NCBI GenBank assembly: GCA_937889645.1
Contig: CALBZE010000091.1
Coordinates: forward strand, 1 to 64,000
Length of the DNA stretch: 64,000 bases
Direction of reading: 5' to 3'
DNA from: an uncultured bacterium
GTDB taxonomy: Bacteria; Gemmatimonadota; Gemmatimonadetes; Longimicrobiales; RSA9
Position 1 is the first letter of the stretch. Every line of letters starts with the position of its first letter. Shown in pieces: positions 1 to 11,850 of the stretch. The notes under the pieces are model-generated. The model was not told the DNA's origin. It was given only the letters and a program-made list of their open reading frames with translations, and did not search any database. A program made the translations under genes and the position numbers.

Positions 1-528
1 CACTTCCCATCCCGTACTCCCATAACGGCTGGTACAGAAAACGGGGTCACGTCACGGGCAGGTGGGCTGACGTCGCCACTCGTTCGGCGAATTACATTCG
101 CACTGCCGAGAGATATGCCCGGCGCGGCCGAGTGTAACGTAGGAGGCCATCCTTTGGACGCCTCAATCGGATCCCTGGACCCACGCCGGGCATGAGGAGG
201 GCTGGCTGGAGCGATCGAGTGTGGCTCTGGAGGCCGCACCTCTGGCACCTCAACCTAACCCATGGATCTGCTCCAGCCAGGGGGGCACAAGACGACTGCC
301 CCTCTCTCTGAAATCTGATCCACGACGAGTCATGTATTGAGCAATCTTCGGGGGAGACCTTCTGCCGCTGGAAGGAGTAGGGCGGCATGGACGATGCGCC
401 TCAGCCGCTTGGACTCCTCTCACTTCCTCAATGCGCTCAACCGCCGCCTTTCCGCAATAGCCGCCGGCGGCTCCGCCAATTCCAGCCTGCAGCGCTCCGC
501 GCTTCTCCCACAGGTCCGATGCCACCCC
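1..528. other. Gene-free stretch downstream of purF
   Basis: No reading frame here looks like a real protein: the longest ones lack family motifs, signal sequences and ribosome-binding sites. The base composition is visibly less GC-rich than the genes around it. The stretch does show secondary-structure potential. An 11-base inverted repeat (202-212 with 270-280) encloses a shorter GAGG/CCTC stem, and a perfect 14-base palindrome lies at 459-472 just beyond the purF stop codon. No T-run follows that palindrome, so it is at best a weak terminator. No tRNA, tmRNA or RNase P RNA signature was recognised. It may be plain intergenic DNA, the edge of a degenerate element, or an unrecognised structured RNA. 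Confidence 0.4.
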
Positions 529-1908
529 TCACCCACACCGCGCCGTCGCCACGGCTCCCTGCTCGACGTCCACCAGCGGGGCGGGGTAGTCCCCCGAGAA
601 GCACGCGGTGCAGAACGGCGCGTGGTCCTTCACGGCCGCGATCATCCCCTCCAGCGAGAGGTAGGCGAGGGAGTCGACGCCGAGCATCTGCCGGATCTCC
701 TCGACCGAGTGCGTCGCGCCGACAAGCTCCTCCCGCGTCGGCATGTCGATCCCGTAGAAGCACGGGAACTTCACCGGCGGGCTTGCGATCCGGAAATGCA
801 CCTCCTTCGCGCCCGCGTCCCGGATCAGCTGGACGAGGCCGCGGCTCGTCGTGCCGCGCACCAGCGAGTCGTCCACGACGACGACCCGCTTCCCCTCGAT
901 CACCTCGCGCACCGGGTTGAACTTGATTCGCACCCGGAAATCGCGCTCCGCCTGCGTCGGGTGGATGAACGTGCGGCCGACGTAGTGGTTGCGGATCAGC
1001 CCCAGCTCGTACGGGATCCCGCTCTCCTCCGAGAAGCCGAGCGCCGCCGAGTTCGACGAGTCCGGCACGCTGAAGACGCAGTCCGCCTCCACCGGCGTCT
1101 CGCGCGCGAGCTGGCGGCCGAACGCGCGACGCGCGCGGTCCACGCTCGCGGTCCAGATGCGCGAGTCCGGACGCGCGAAGTAGACCAGCTCGAAGATGCA
1201 CGGCGCCGGACGCTCCTTCTGGCCGATCGATCCCAGCGTCTCCAGACGGCCGGCATTGATCCTCAGAAGCTCGCCCGGCTCCACGTCACGGACGTACTCC
1301 CCGCCCACCAGGTCCAGCGCGCACGTCTCGCTCGCCAGGATCCACCCCGCTCCCTTCCGACCGATCACCAGCGGCCGGAACCCCCACGGGTCCCGCGCCG
1401 CGTACAGCGTCTCGCCGACCGTGATCAGCACCGAGAACGCGCCGACCAGCTTCGACAGCGCCTCGGCCACCTGCTCGTCCGGCGTCGCGTGCCGCGACCG
1501 CGCGATCAGGTGGATGATCACCTCCGAATCGATCGCAGATTGGAAGATCGCACCCTCGCGGACCAGCTCCTGCCGAAGCTCGAGCCCGTTCGTGAGGTTG
1601 CCGTTGTGCACCAGCGCGAGGTCGCCCTGGTGGTACCTCACCGCGAACGGCTGCGCGTTGTGCAGCCCGGGGCCGCCCGCCGTCGAATAGCGCGTGTGGC
1701 CGAGCGCCGTCCGACCCGGCAGCTCCGCCAGCCGCCGGTTGTCGAACGCGTCCGACACCAGCCCCGTCGCCTTGTGGATCGCGAGCCGGTCGCCGTCCAC
1801 CGCGCAGATGCCGACCGCTTCCTGCCCCCGATGCTGCAAAGCATAAAGGCCGAGGAAGGCGAGCTCGGCCGCGTGATCGATTCCGGTGACTCCTACGATT
1901 CCGCACAT
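529..1908 (-). CDS. purF: Amidophosphoribosyltransferase (PurF)
   Basis: Commits PRPP and glutamine to purine synthesis, making 5-phosphoribosylamine. The 459-residue protein begins MCGIVGVTG, so Cys2 would be the N-terminal nucleophile of the glutaminase domain after Met removal. The phosphoribosyltransferase half carries the PRPP loop VVVVDDSLVRGTT. Cysteines in PAPCIFELV, KFPCFYG and FCTACFSGDYP match the ligand positions of the Bacillus-type [4Fe-4S] form, so an iron-sulfur cluster and absence of an N-terminal propeptide beyond Met are likely. The gene faces the same way as purL, purQ and purS, but a toxin-antitoxin pair separates it from them. Its leader holds a tandem 12-base repeat discussed in the findings. 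Length and motifs are normal. Confidence 0.96.
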   Translation of the reverse strand: MCGIVGVTGIDHAAELAFLGLYALQHRGQEAVGICAVDGDRLAIHKATGLVSDAFDNRRLAELPGRTALGHTRYSTAGGPGLHNAQPFAVRYHQGDLALVHNGNLTNGLELRQELVREGAIFQSAIDSEVIIHLIARSRHATPDEQVAEALSKLVGAFSVLITVGETLYAARDPWGFRPLVIGRKGAGWILASETCALDLVGGEYVRDVEPGELLRINAGRLETLGSIGQKERPAPCIFELVYFARPDSRIWTASVDRARRAFGRQLARETPVEADCVFSVPDSSNSAALGFSEESGIPYELGLIRNHYVGRTFIHPTQAERDFRVRIKFNPVREVIEGKRVVVVDDSLVRGTTSRGLVQLIRDAGAKEVHFRIASPPVKFPCFYGIDMPTREELVGATHSVEEIRQMLGVDSLAYLSLEGMIAAVKDHAPFCTACFSGDYPAPLVDVEQGAVATARCG

Positions 1909-1933
1909 GCCCGGGCGAAACCCCGTCGTCGGT

Positions 1934-1957
1934 GTTGTTCGTGGCGTTGTTCGTCGC
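1934..1957 (-). repeat. Tandem 12-base repeat in the purF leader
   Basis: Two adjacent 12-base units differ at one position (plus-strand reading GTTGTTCGTGGC then GTTGTTCGTCGC). They lie 26-49 bases upstream of the purF start. On the coding strand each unit contains ACGAACAAC, which recalls the CGAAC core of Bacillus PurR boxes. That resemblance is suggestive only. Confidence 0.35.
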
Positions 1958-2030
1958 CTAGTCTCGTTGGTCGTACCCCGACGCGCAAGGGGCGTTCGTC
2001 GCCGCCGCGTCGCCCACGCCCGTATACATC

Positions 2031-2059
2031 TTGCATATTGCTAGTGTTGTGGGTAATAT
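2031..2059 (+). promoter_or_regulatory. Promoter of the toxin-antitoxin pair
   Basis: TTGCAT (2031-2036) and TAATAT (2054-2059) are separated by 17 bases, a close match to a housekeeping sigma-70 promoter. The antitoxin start lies 37 bases past the -10 box, with a GGAGG ribosome site at 2084-2088. Confidence 0.6.
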
Positions 2060-2081
2060 GGGTAAGCAATAGTAGCAACAC
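2037..2081 (+). promoter_or_regulatory. Candidate operator over the toxin-antitoxin promoter
   Basis: Two interleaved inverted repeats span the -10 region: ATTGCT (2037-2042) with AGCAAT (2065-2070), and GTGTTG (2044-2049) with CAACAC (2076-2081). Antitoxins of this class commonly repress their own promoter by binding such dyads, so this is the likely autoregulatory site. The assignment is inferred from position and symmetry. Confidence 0.4.
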
Positions 2082-2095
2082 ACGGAGGCCACGAC

Positions 2096-2683
2096 ATGTC
2101 ATACGCCGCCGCTGCGATCGAGCCGATGCGTAGGGCGTTCGCCACTCGGCTGCACGAGGTCGTCGACCACCTCGTCCAGGCGGCCGACCTGGCGACGATC
2201 GAGGAAGTCCTGTCCATGGCCGACGCGTTCAGCGGCCTGGGCGTGGCGATGCAGCGCGTGGCGACGTCGGATGCCGCGGCGATCCGAGACCCGCTGGCCG
2301 CCGCGCGCGTCCGCGGCGTCTCGGCGCGGGACCGGCTGATCGAGAGGGCAGGGGGGCTGCTCCGCCTGGGCGACGCCGCCGAACGGCTCGGGGTGACGCC
2401 GCAGGCCGTGACGGGACGTCGCCTGCGCGGGACGATCCTGGCGGTCCCCATGCCGAACGGCGAATGGGTGTACCCCGCGTGTCAGTTCACCGACCACGGG
2501 CTGGTCCCCGGGCTGGACGACTTCCTGCGCGCCTTCCGCGACGACGTCGACCCCTGGACCCGGCTCACGGTGCTCCTTGCGCCCTCTGCCCGGCACGGCG
2601 GCCGCAGCGCGCTCGAGCTGCTCACGGACGGGCGCGTGGAGGAGGCCCGGGGCATCGCCGCGACGTACGGCGAGCAGGGATGA
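2096..2683 (+). CDS. Xre/MbcA/ParS-type antitoxin
   Basis: Predicted to neutralise the RES-domain toxin encoded just downstream and to repress the shared promoter. In the 195-residue protein, residues of about 88-112 (LRLGDAAERLGVTPQAVTGR) look like a helix-turn-helix. The C-terminal part, from about residue 145 (DPWTRLTVLLAP, then GRSALELLTDGRVEEA), matches the toxin-binding domain of the Xre-MbcA-ParS family. The N-terminal 80 residues are helical and not specifically recognised. The ATG is supported by GGAGG seven bases upstream. The order antitoxin then toxin is usual for RES systems. The family call rests on the pattern of the C-terminal domain together with the neighbour. Confidence 0.82.
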   Translation: MSYAAAAIEPMRRAFATRLHEVVDHLVQAADLATIEEVLSMADAFSGLGVAMQRVATSDAAAIRDPLAAARVRGVSARDRLIERAGGLLRLGDAAERLGVTPQAVTGRRLRGTILAVPMPNGEWVYPACQFTDHGLVPGLDDFLRAFRDDVDPWTRLTVLLAPSARHGGRSALELLTDGRVEEARGIAATYGEQG

Positions 2684-2760
2684 AGGCACCGCTGAGGCTG
2701 CCGATCGGCACTCTCCGGAACGGCGCGGCTCTGACGGACGTCGACCGCCAACCGAGGTGA
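2680..2760 (+). CDS. Possible 26-residue linking ORF
   Basis: Its ATG overlaps the antitoxin stop (ATGA), and it ends with TGA seven bases before the toxin TTG. The frame fills almost the whole 83-base gap between the two genes. It could carry ribosomes from the antitoxin to the toxin by translational coupling. The peptide (starting MKAPLRLPIGTLRN) resembles nothing known, and chance overlap is a real alternative. Confidence 0.25.
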   Translation: MKAPLRLPIGTLRNGAALTDVDRQPR

Positions 2761-2766
2761 CCCACC

Positions 2767-3381
2767 TTGGCCCGGCCCGGCAACCCGCCGCTCCCGCCCG
2801 CGACGCTCTCCGCACGAGCCCTCACCCTCTCCCAGGTCGAGGCGGGGACGATCCTGTACCGGATCCACCGCTCACACCTCGCTCCCCTCTACTTCGGCCG
2901 CGCGAGCGAGCCGGAGCGCCGTCAGCGGTGGGATTCGCCCGACGCGAGCTACGGCGTGTGCTACCTGGCGCTCGAGGCGTCGATCGCCTTCGCCGAGACG
3001 CTGCTGCGCGACCTGGCGATCGACGTGGTGCAGGAGGCGGAGCTGAAGATCCGGTCGCTGGCGCGGTTCCGGGTGGTGGAGCCGTTGCGGCTCGTGTCGA
3101 TGCACGGCCGGGGTCTGCGGAAGCACGGCGCCGACGCATCGGTCGTGCAGGGCCCGTACGAGGTGACGTGGGCGTGGTCGGCTGTATTCCACGCCCACCC
3201 CGACGCGCCGGACGGGATCCTCTACCGCGCCCGCCACGACGACTCCGGCCTCGCCGTCGCGCTCTTCGAGCGGGCCCGCGACAGGATCGAACACGTGGAC
3301 TCGATCGGCCTGTCGAGCCCGGAGTGCGCGAAAGATCTGGCGGAGTGGCTGGATAGTTACGGGATCGGGCTGACGTCATAA
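2767..3381 (+). CDS. RES-domain toxin
   Basis: RES toxins deplete NAD+ or modify metabolic enzymes by an ADP-ribosyltransferase-like fold. In this 204-residue protein, GTILYRIH (Arg32) and AFAETLLRD (Glu77) fit the conserved Arg and Glu. The later LYRARHDDSGLAVALFERA block is typical of the C-terminal half of RES domains. The start is TTG, chosen because GAGGTGA sits at 2753-2759 with a seven-base spacer. The gene follows its antitoxin by 83 bases and ends just before a strong hairpin terminator. It converges on purL. The pair lies between purL and purF, two genes of one pathway and strand, which suggests acquisition at that junction. Confidence 0.85.
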   Translation: MARPGNPPLPPATLSARALTLSQVEAGTILYRIHRSHLAPLYFGRASEPERRQRWDSPDASYGVCYLALEASIAFAETLLRDLAIDVVQEAELKIRSLARFRVVEPLRLVSMHGRGLRKHGADASVVQGPYEVTWAWSAVFHAHPDAPDGILYRARHDDSGLAVALFERARDRIEHVDSIGLSSPECAKDLAEWLDSYGIGLTS

Positions 3382-3413
3382 GGCGCCTTGCCATCCCCGC
3401 CGCGAAAACGAAG

Positions 3414-3450
3414 AGGGCGCCGCGCACCCGCGCGCGGCGCCCTTTGTCTT
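3414..3450 (+). terminator. Strong terminator, probably bidirectional
   Basis: A perfect 12-base stem (AGGGCGCCGCGC, 3414-3425, with 3432-3443) and a 6-base loop are followed by TTGTCTTCTT on the plus strand. On the minus strand the same stem is followed by CTTCGTTTTCG. It lies between the convergent toxin and purL genes and can serve both. Confidence 0.8.
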
Positions 3451-3517
3451 CTTCGTCCGGGGTCGCCCGCCGCCGGCTCCCGCCGGACACGGCGACCCCC
3501 GCCGCAGGCGCCCGCCC

Positions 3518-5863
<2,346 letters not shown>

Positions 5864-5881
5864 GTGTCGAAGGGCGCGGCG

Positions 5882-6583
5882 CTACCGCGTCGCCCCCGCC
5901 AGGTGGTCGATCAGCGATTCGAACAACGGCAGCCCGTCCGTCGAGCCGAGCAGCGCCTCGACCGCCCGCTCGGGGTGCGGCATCATCCCCAGCACGTTCC
6001 CGCCGTCGTTCACGATCCCCGCGATGTTGCGGGCCGAACCGTTCGGATTCGCCGCATCCGTCGCCGCGCCGTCCGCGTCCACGTATCGGAAGACGACGCG
6101 GCGCTCGGCCTCGAGCCGGTCCAGCGTCGCGTCGTCCGCGATGTAGCTGCCCTCGCCGTGGGCGATCGGGATGCGTAGCAGCTGCCCTTGGCTGTAGCGC
6201 GTCGTGTACGGCGTCGACGCGTTCTCGACCCGCAGGTAGACGGGCATGCTCCGGAACTTGAGGGTCCTGTTGCGGATCAGCGCGCCCGGCAGGAGCCCGG
6301 CCTCGCAGAGGACCTGGAAGCCGTTGCAGATCCCGAGCACCGGCCCGCCCTCGGCCGCGAAGCGCTGGACCGCACCCATGATCGGGCTCGACCGCGCGAT
6401 CGCGCCCGCGCGCAGATAATCGCCGTAGCTGAACCCGCCGGGGAGGATCACCGCATCCGCGCCGCCCAGGTCCGTGTCCCGGTGCCAGACGTAGGTCGCC
6501 TCGGCGCCCAGCACGTCCTTCACGGCGCGGTAGCAGTCGTAGTCGCAGTTCGACCCCGGGAACGTCACGATCGCAATGCGCAT
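5882..6583 (-). CDS. purQ: Phosphoribosylformylglycinamidine synthase subunit PurQ
   Basis: Class I glutamine amidotransferase that releases ammonia for PurL. The 233-residue protein starts MRIAIVTFPGSNCDYD. The nucleophile elbow is GICNGFQ (Cys near residue 94), and the His-Glu of the triad lie in MMPHPERA near the C-terminus. It starts four bases after the purS stop, so purS, purQ and purL are almost certainly co-transcribed and made in matched amounts for the PurSQL complex. Length and motifs are normal. Confidence 0.96.
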   Translation of the reverse strand: MRIAIVTFPGSNCDYDCYRAVKDVLGAEATYVWHRDTDLGGADAVILPGGFSYGDYLRAGAIARSSPIMGAVQRFAAEGGPVLGICNGFQVLCEAGLLPGALIRNRTLKFRSMPVYLRVENASTPYTTRYSQGQLLRIPIAHGEGSYIADDATLDRLEAERRVVFRYVDADGAATDAANPNGSARNIAGIVNDGGNVLGMMPHPERAVEALLGSTDGLPLFESLIDHLAGATR

Positions 6584-6587
6584 GGGG

Positions 6588-6839
6588 CTACCCGCGGACC
6601 TCCACTTCGTAGTCTTCCGTCACGGGGTTGGCCAGCAGCTTGCGGCACATCTCGTCCGCCCGCGCGCGCGCCGCGTCGACCGAGTCCGCGGCGATGCGGA
6701 GCCGCACCAGCCGCCCGACCCGTACCCCGGACGCACCCTGGAACTCCAGCGACCGCAGCGCGTTCTCGACCGCCTTCCCCTGCGGGTCCAAGAGCCCCTG
6801 CCGGGGCATGATCCTGACTTCGACCTGGTATTCGCTCAC
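6588..6839 (-). CDS. purS: Phosphoribosylformylglycinamidine synthase subunit PurS
   Basis: Small scaffold subunit that joins PurL and PurQ in organisms lacking the large fused enzyme. The 83-residue form starts at GTG (VSEYQVEVRIMPRQGLLDPQ), with GAGGG a few bases upstream. A frame reaching back to 6917 adds 26 residues that are unlike PurS, so the internal GTG is preferred. The segment LDPQGKAVENALRSL and the closing EDYEVEVRG are typical. It precedes purQ by four bases. Confidence 0.92.
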   Translation of the reverse strand: MSEYQVEVRIMPRQGLLDPQGKAVENALRSLEFQGASGVRVGRLVRLRIAADSVDAARARADEMCRKLLANPVTEDYEVEVRG

Positions 6840-6975
6840 TTGTTTCCCTCTGACGTTCCCGGTCCAAGACGAACCGGTCATCCGATCACACCTGCCCGCC
6901 GGCACCTTGCCACCCACACCTTGCCGCCCACCCCACCCGATCCACCCCTCCGTCCGCGACCGCGCTCCTGCTCCG

Positions 6976-7833
6976 TCACTCCCCCTCGCGCGGCCGCCGC
7001 CGCTTCAGCCGCCACCGACGATGGGGCGAGAGCTCGTCGTAGTCGATCTCCCTCAGCTCCGCGCCCGCCTCGTCTCCGCCTTCCTCGTCCAGGAGCGGGT
7101 CGCGTTCCGGCAGCCGCTCGAAGAAGCCGAGGACGAACGCCTTCAACACGCCGTACGCCACGTACCCGACGAGGGCGGGGAAGAAGAACAGCGACGGCAC
7201 CGTGAGCGCGGCCACGATCACGGCCACCAGCAGCGCCAGCGTCGCGAGCCCTTTCGCCGAACGGAAGCCGAACTTCGGCACGACCGGGTACAGCACGTGG
7301 CTCATCATCAGCGTGCCGAGCAGGAACATCAGCACGATGATCAGGACCGGCCACGGCAGCGAGGCGAGGTGCTGCTGGAAGAAATTCGTCTGGCTGAACG
7401 GGTAGAAGGTGGCCAGCGTCATCCCCGCGGACGGCGACGGCAGCCCGTGGAACGCGACCTTCGCGTGCCCCGCCTGCTCCACGTTGAAGCGCGCCAGCCG
7501 GATGACCGCCGAGCTGACGTAGTAGAAGGCGACGAGCCAGCTCCACGTCCCGTCCGCCAGGAAGAGATGGTAGATGATCAGCGCCGGCGCGACGCCGAAG
7601 CTGATCGCATCGACCAGCGAGTCCAACTCCTCGCCGAAGCGGCTCCCGGTCTGCGTCACGCGCGCGACCCGGCCGTCCAGCGTGTCGGCGATCCCGGCGA
7701 ACACGATCAGCCACGCCGCGGTCGTGAACTCCCCGCGCGCCGCGGAGACGATTGCCCAGATCCCGAAGAACAGGTTGCCGAGCGTGAGCGCGCTCGGAAC
7801 GATGATGACGCCCTGCTGAAGGCGACGACTCAT
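6976..7833 (-). CDS. pssA: CDP-diacylglycerol-serine O-phosphatidyltransferase
   Basis: Membrane enzyme that joins serine to CDP-diacylglycerol, the first step to phosphatidylserine and phosphatidylethanolamine. The 285-residue protein contains the complete CDP-alcohol phosphotransferase signature (DG, AR, then G, D and D in DGRVARVTQTGSRFGEELDS and LVD) near residues 50-76. Several hydrophobic helices follow, then an acidic and Arg-rich cytoplasmic tail. The ATG at 7833 has GAGGAGG upstream, and it overlaps the purC stop as ATGA. A phospholipid gene inside the purine operon is a case of shared transcription without an obvious metabolic link. A phosphatidylglycerophosphate synthase is the alternative, but the N-terminal PSALTLGNLFFG pattern favours PssA. 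Confidence 0.88.
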   Translation of the reverse strand: MSRRLQQGVIIVPSALTLGNLFFGIWAIVSAARGEFTTAAWLIVFAGIADTLDGRVARVTQTGSRFGEELDSLVDAISFGVAPALIIYHLFLADGTWSWLVAFYYVSSAVIRLARFNVEQAGHAKVAFHGLPSPSAGMTLATFYPFSQTNFFQQHLASLPWPVLIIVLMFLLGTLMMSHVLYPVVPKFGFRSAKGLATLALLVAVIVAALTVPSLFFFPALVGYVAYGVLKAFVLGFFERLPERDPLLDEEGGDEAGAELREIDYDELSPHRRWRLKRRRPREGE

Positions 7834-8795
7834 CGGCCTCCTCGCTCGGGTGACGGCTGCGCCGGGTCGTGGACGGGGAAATCCTCCAGCGCGTACCCCG
7901 TGAGACGGCGGAACACGTCGCGGTAGCGTCGCGACGTCGCCTCGACGACCTCCGGCGGCAGCTCCGGCGCCGGCGGCCGCTTGTCCCACTCGCCGCGCCC
8001 GACCAGCGATTCCAGGTAGTCCCGCACCGGCTGCTTGTCCAGCGACGGCTGGCCGCGACCCGGCGCGTAGCTCTCCTTCGGCCAGAACCGCGACGAATCC
8101 GGCGTCAGCACCTCGTCGATCAGCAGCACCGTGCCGTCCGGCAGGCGCCCGAACTCGAACTTGGTGTCCGCGATGATGATGTCCGCCGCGGCCGCGATCT
8201 CCCGGCCGCGCTCGTAGATCGCGAGGCTCCGCGCCCGGAGCAGCTCCGCCGCCTCGTCGCCGATCCGACGTCGCACCTCGTCGAAGGTGATGTTCTCGTC
8301 GTGCCCTTCGACCGCCTTCGTCGCCGGCGAGAAGATCGGCGGGTCGAGCCGGTCGCTCTCGGCCAGCCCGGGCGGGAGCGGCTCACCCGCCAGCGTCCCG
8401 GTCCGACGGTACTCCGCCCACGCCGAGCCCGAGAGGTACCCGCGCACCACGCACTCCACGGGGAACGGCTCGGTTCGCCGCACCAGCATCGACCGCCGCG
8501 CCCACTCCGCCTCCAGCCCGGCCAGCCCCGGCACCTCGCGGGCGATCGCGGCGGGATCGACCGAGATCAGGTGGTTCGGCGTGATGTCCTCCAGCCGCGC
8601 CAGCCACCACGCGGTGATCAGCGTCAGCACCTCGCCCTTGTGCGGGATCGGCTGCGGCAGCACCACGTCGAACGCGCTGATCCGGTCCGTCGCGACCATG
8701 AGCAGCCGGTCGCCGCCCACGTCGTAGACGTCGCGGACCTTCCCCCGCGCGACGAGAGGGAAGGGGAGCCGAGTTTCCGCCACCGTCGGCGTCAT
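7830..8795 (-). CDS. purC: Phosphoribosylaminoimidazole-succinocarboxamide synthase (PurC)
   Basis: Ligates aspartate to CAIR to form SAICAR. The 321-residue protein is of the longer, yeast-like size class rather than the 237-residue E. coli type. It begins MTPTVAETRLPFPLVARGKV. The GKVRDVYD ATP loop, ATDRISAFDV, VVRGYLSGSAW and LIDEVLTPDSSRFW are all intact. The start at 8795 has GGAGG about nine bases upstream. The frame extending to 8933 is Arg-rich and not PurC-like. Its stop overlaps the pssA start. It follows purB after 91 bases. Confidence 0.95.
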   Translation of the reverse strand: MTPTVAETRLPFPLVARGKVRDVYDVGGDRLLMVATDRISAFDVVLPQPIPHKGEVLTLITAWWLARLEDITPNHLISVDPAAIAREVPGLAGLEAEWARRSMLVRRTEPFPVECVVRGYLSGSAWAEYRRTGTLAGEPLPPGLAESDRLDPPIFSPATKAVEGHDENITFDEVRRRIGDEAAELLRARSLAIYERGREIAAAADIIIADTKFEFGRLPDGTVLLIDEVLTPDSSRFWPKESYAPGRGQPSLDKQPVRDYLESLVGRGEWDKRPPAPELPPEVVEATSRRYRDVFRRLTGYALEDFPVHDPAQPSPERGGR

Positions 8796-8886
8796 GCCGC
8801 CATCCCTCCGACGGCGGTCATGCCTGCCGCCGCCGCGCCTGCCGGGCCCGCGCCACGCCGCTCGTGCGCCTGCATCGCCATTTTCA

Positions 8887-10341
8887 TCACACCTTCGGCT
8901 CCGGCGCCTCCAGCTCGACGCCGTAGCGCGCAAGCACCGGCTCGACCGCGTCCACCAGGAACGCGTCGACCTGCTCGGGCGCGCGGCCGATGTGCCGCGC
9001 CGGGTCCAGGATCTCCTCGATCTCCTGCTTCGTCAGCCGGAACGCCGGGTCGCCCGCGATCCGGTCCGCCAGGTCGTTCTCCGCGCCCTCGTCCTTCATC
9101 CGGTTGGCCGCGGCCACCGAATGCTGCCGGATCCGCTCGTGCAGGTCCTGACGATCGCCGCCCTCCTTGACCCCCCGCATCAGGATCGCCTCCGTCGACA
9201 TGAACGGCAGCTCCTCCAGCAGGTGGCGGCGGATCACCGGCTCGTGCACGACCAGCCCCGCGGCCACGTTGTGGTAGAGCATCAGGAAGGCGTCGGTCGA
9301 CAGGTACGCCTCGGGGATCGAGATCCGCTTGTTCGCCGAGTCGTCGAGCGTGCGCTCGAGCCACTGCGCCGCGGCCGTGACCGCCGGGTCCAGCGAGAGC
9401 GTGATGACGTGCCGTGCCAGCGCGTTGATCCGCTCCGCCCGCATCGGGTTGCGCTTGTACGCCATCGCCGACGAGCCGATCTGCTCCTTCCCGAACGGCT
9501 CCTCGACCTCGCGCAGGTGCTGGAGCAGCCGCAGGTCGTTCGCGAACTTGGACGCCGACGTCGCGATCCCGGCCAGCGTGGCGAGGAACGCGTAGTCGGC
9601 CTTGCGCGGGTAGGTCTGGCCCGTGACCCAGAAGAGCTCGTCGAACCCCATCTTCGCGGCGACCCGGCGGTTCAGCTCGACCACCTTCGCGTGGTCGCCC
9701 TCGAACAGCTCGAGGAAGCTCGCCTCGGTACCGGTCGTGCCGCGGATCCCGCGGAAGCGTAGCGTCGCCAGGCGGTGCTCGACCTCCTCCAGGTCCAGCA
9801 GCAGGTCCTGGATCCAGAGCGTCGCGCGCTTGCCGACCGTCGTCGGCTGCGCGGGCTGGAAGTGGGTGTAGCCGAGCGTCGGCAGTGCGCGGTAGCGACG
9901 GGCGAAGTCCGCCAGCGCCGCGATCGTTGCCACGAGCCGCTTCCGCACCAGCAGCATCGCCTCGCGGTGCTGGATCAGGTCGGTGTTGTCGCCGACGTAC
10001 GCGCTCGTGGCGCCCAGGTGGATGATCCCCCGCGCCGCCGGCGCCACCTCGCCGAAGTGGTGAACGTGCGCCATGACGTCGTGCCGGAGCCGGCGCTCCA
10101 GCTCCGCCGCGCGACCGAGGTCGATCTCGTCGATCCTCTCGCGCATCTGCGCGATCGCCTCCTCCGGGATCGGCAGCCCCAGCTCGCGCTGGCTCTCGGC
10201 GAGGGCGATCCAGAGGCGCCGCCACGTCGTGTACTTGAACGCCGGCGAGAAGATCCGGCTCATCTCCTCGGAGGCGTACCGCTCGACCAGCGGGTTCTGG
10301 TACGACGTCGGCGCGCCGCCTCGCTCGTCCTCTCGTCTCAC
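8887..10341 (-). CDS. purB: Adenylosuccinate lyase (PurB)
   Basis: Cleaves fumarate from SAICAR and from adenylosuccinate, so it acts in both IMP and AMP synthesis. The 484-residue protein carries the fumarase/aspartase-superfamily signature SSAMAYKRNPMRAE near residue 290. It also has the HDVMAHVHHFG and GATSAYVGDNTD active-site blocks. Size and sequence resemble the longer vertebrate-like ADSL group. It starts seven bases after the stop of the HtrA-like gene and is followed by purC, whose product it uses, so the two are functionally paired. Confidence 0.95.
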   Translation of the reverse strand: MRREDERGGAPTSYQNPLVERYASEEMSRIFSPAFKYTTWRRLWIALAESQRELGLPIPEEAIAQMRERIDEIDLGRAAELERRLRHDVMAHVHHFGEVAPAARGIIHLGATSAYVGDNTDLIQHREAMLLVRKRLVATIAALADFARRYRALPTLGYTHFQPAQPTTVGKRATLWIQDLLLDLEEVEHRLATLRFRGIRGTTGTEASFLELFEGDHAKVVELNRRVAAKMGFDELFWVTGQTYPRKADYAFLATLAGIATSASKFANDLRLLQHLREVEEPFGKEQIGSSAMAYKRNPMRAERINALARHVITLSLDPAVTAAAQWLERTLDDSANKRISIPEAYLSTDAFLMLYHNVAAGLVVHEPVIRRHLLEELPFMSTEAILMRGVKEGGDRQDLHERIRQHSVAAANRMKDEGAENDLADRIAGDPAFRLTKQEIEEILDPARHIGRAPEQVDAFLVDAVEPVLARYGVELEAPEPKV

Positions 10342-10348
10342 TCCACCC

Positions 10349-11845
<1,497 letters not shown>

Positions 11846-11850
11846 AAATC

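Noticed and set aside
92..388. A 98-codon minus-strand frame in the first 528 bases
   Set aside because: It has no ribosome site, no family resemblance and an even residue mix unlike the high-GC coding bias of neighbouring genes.
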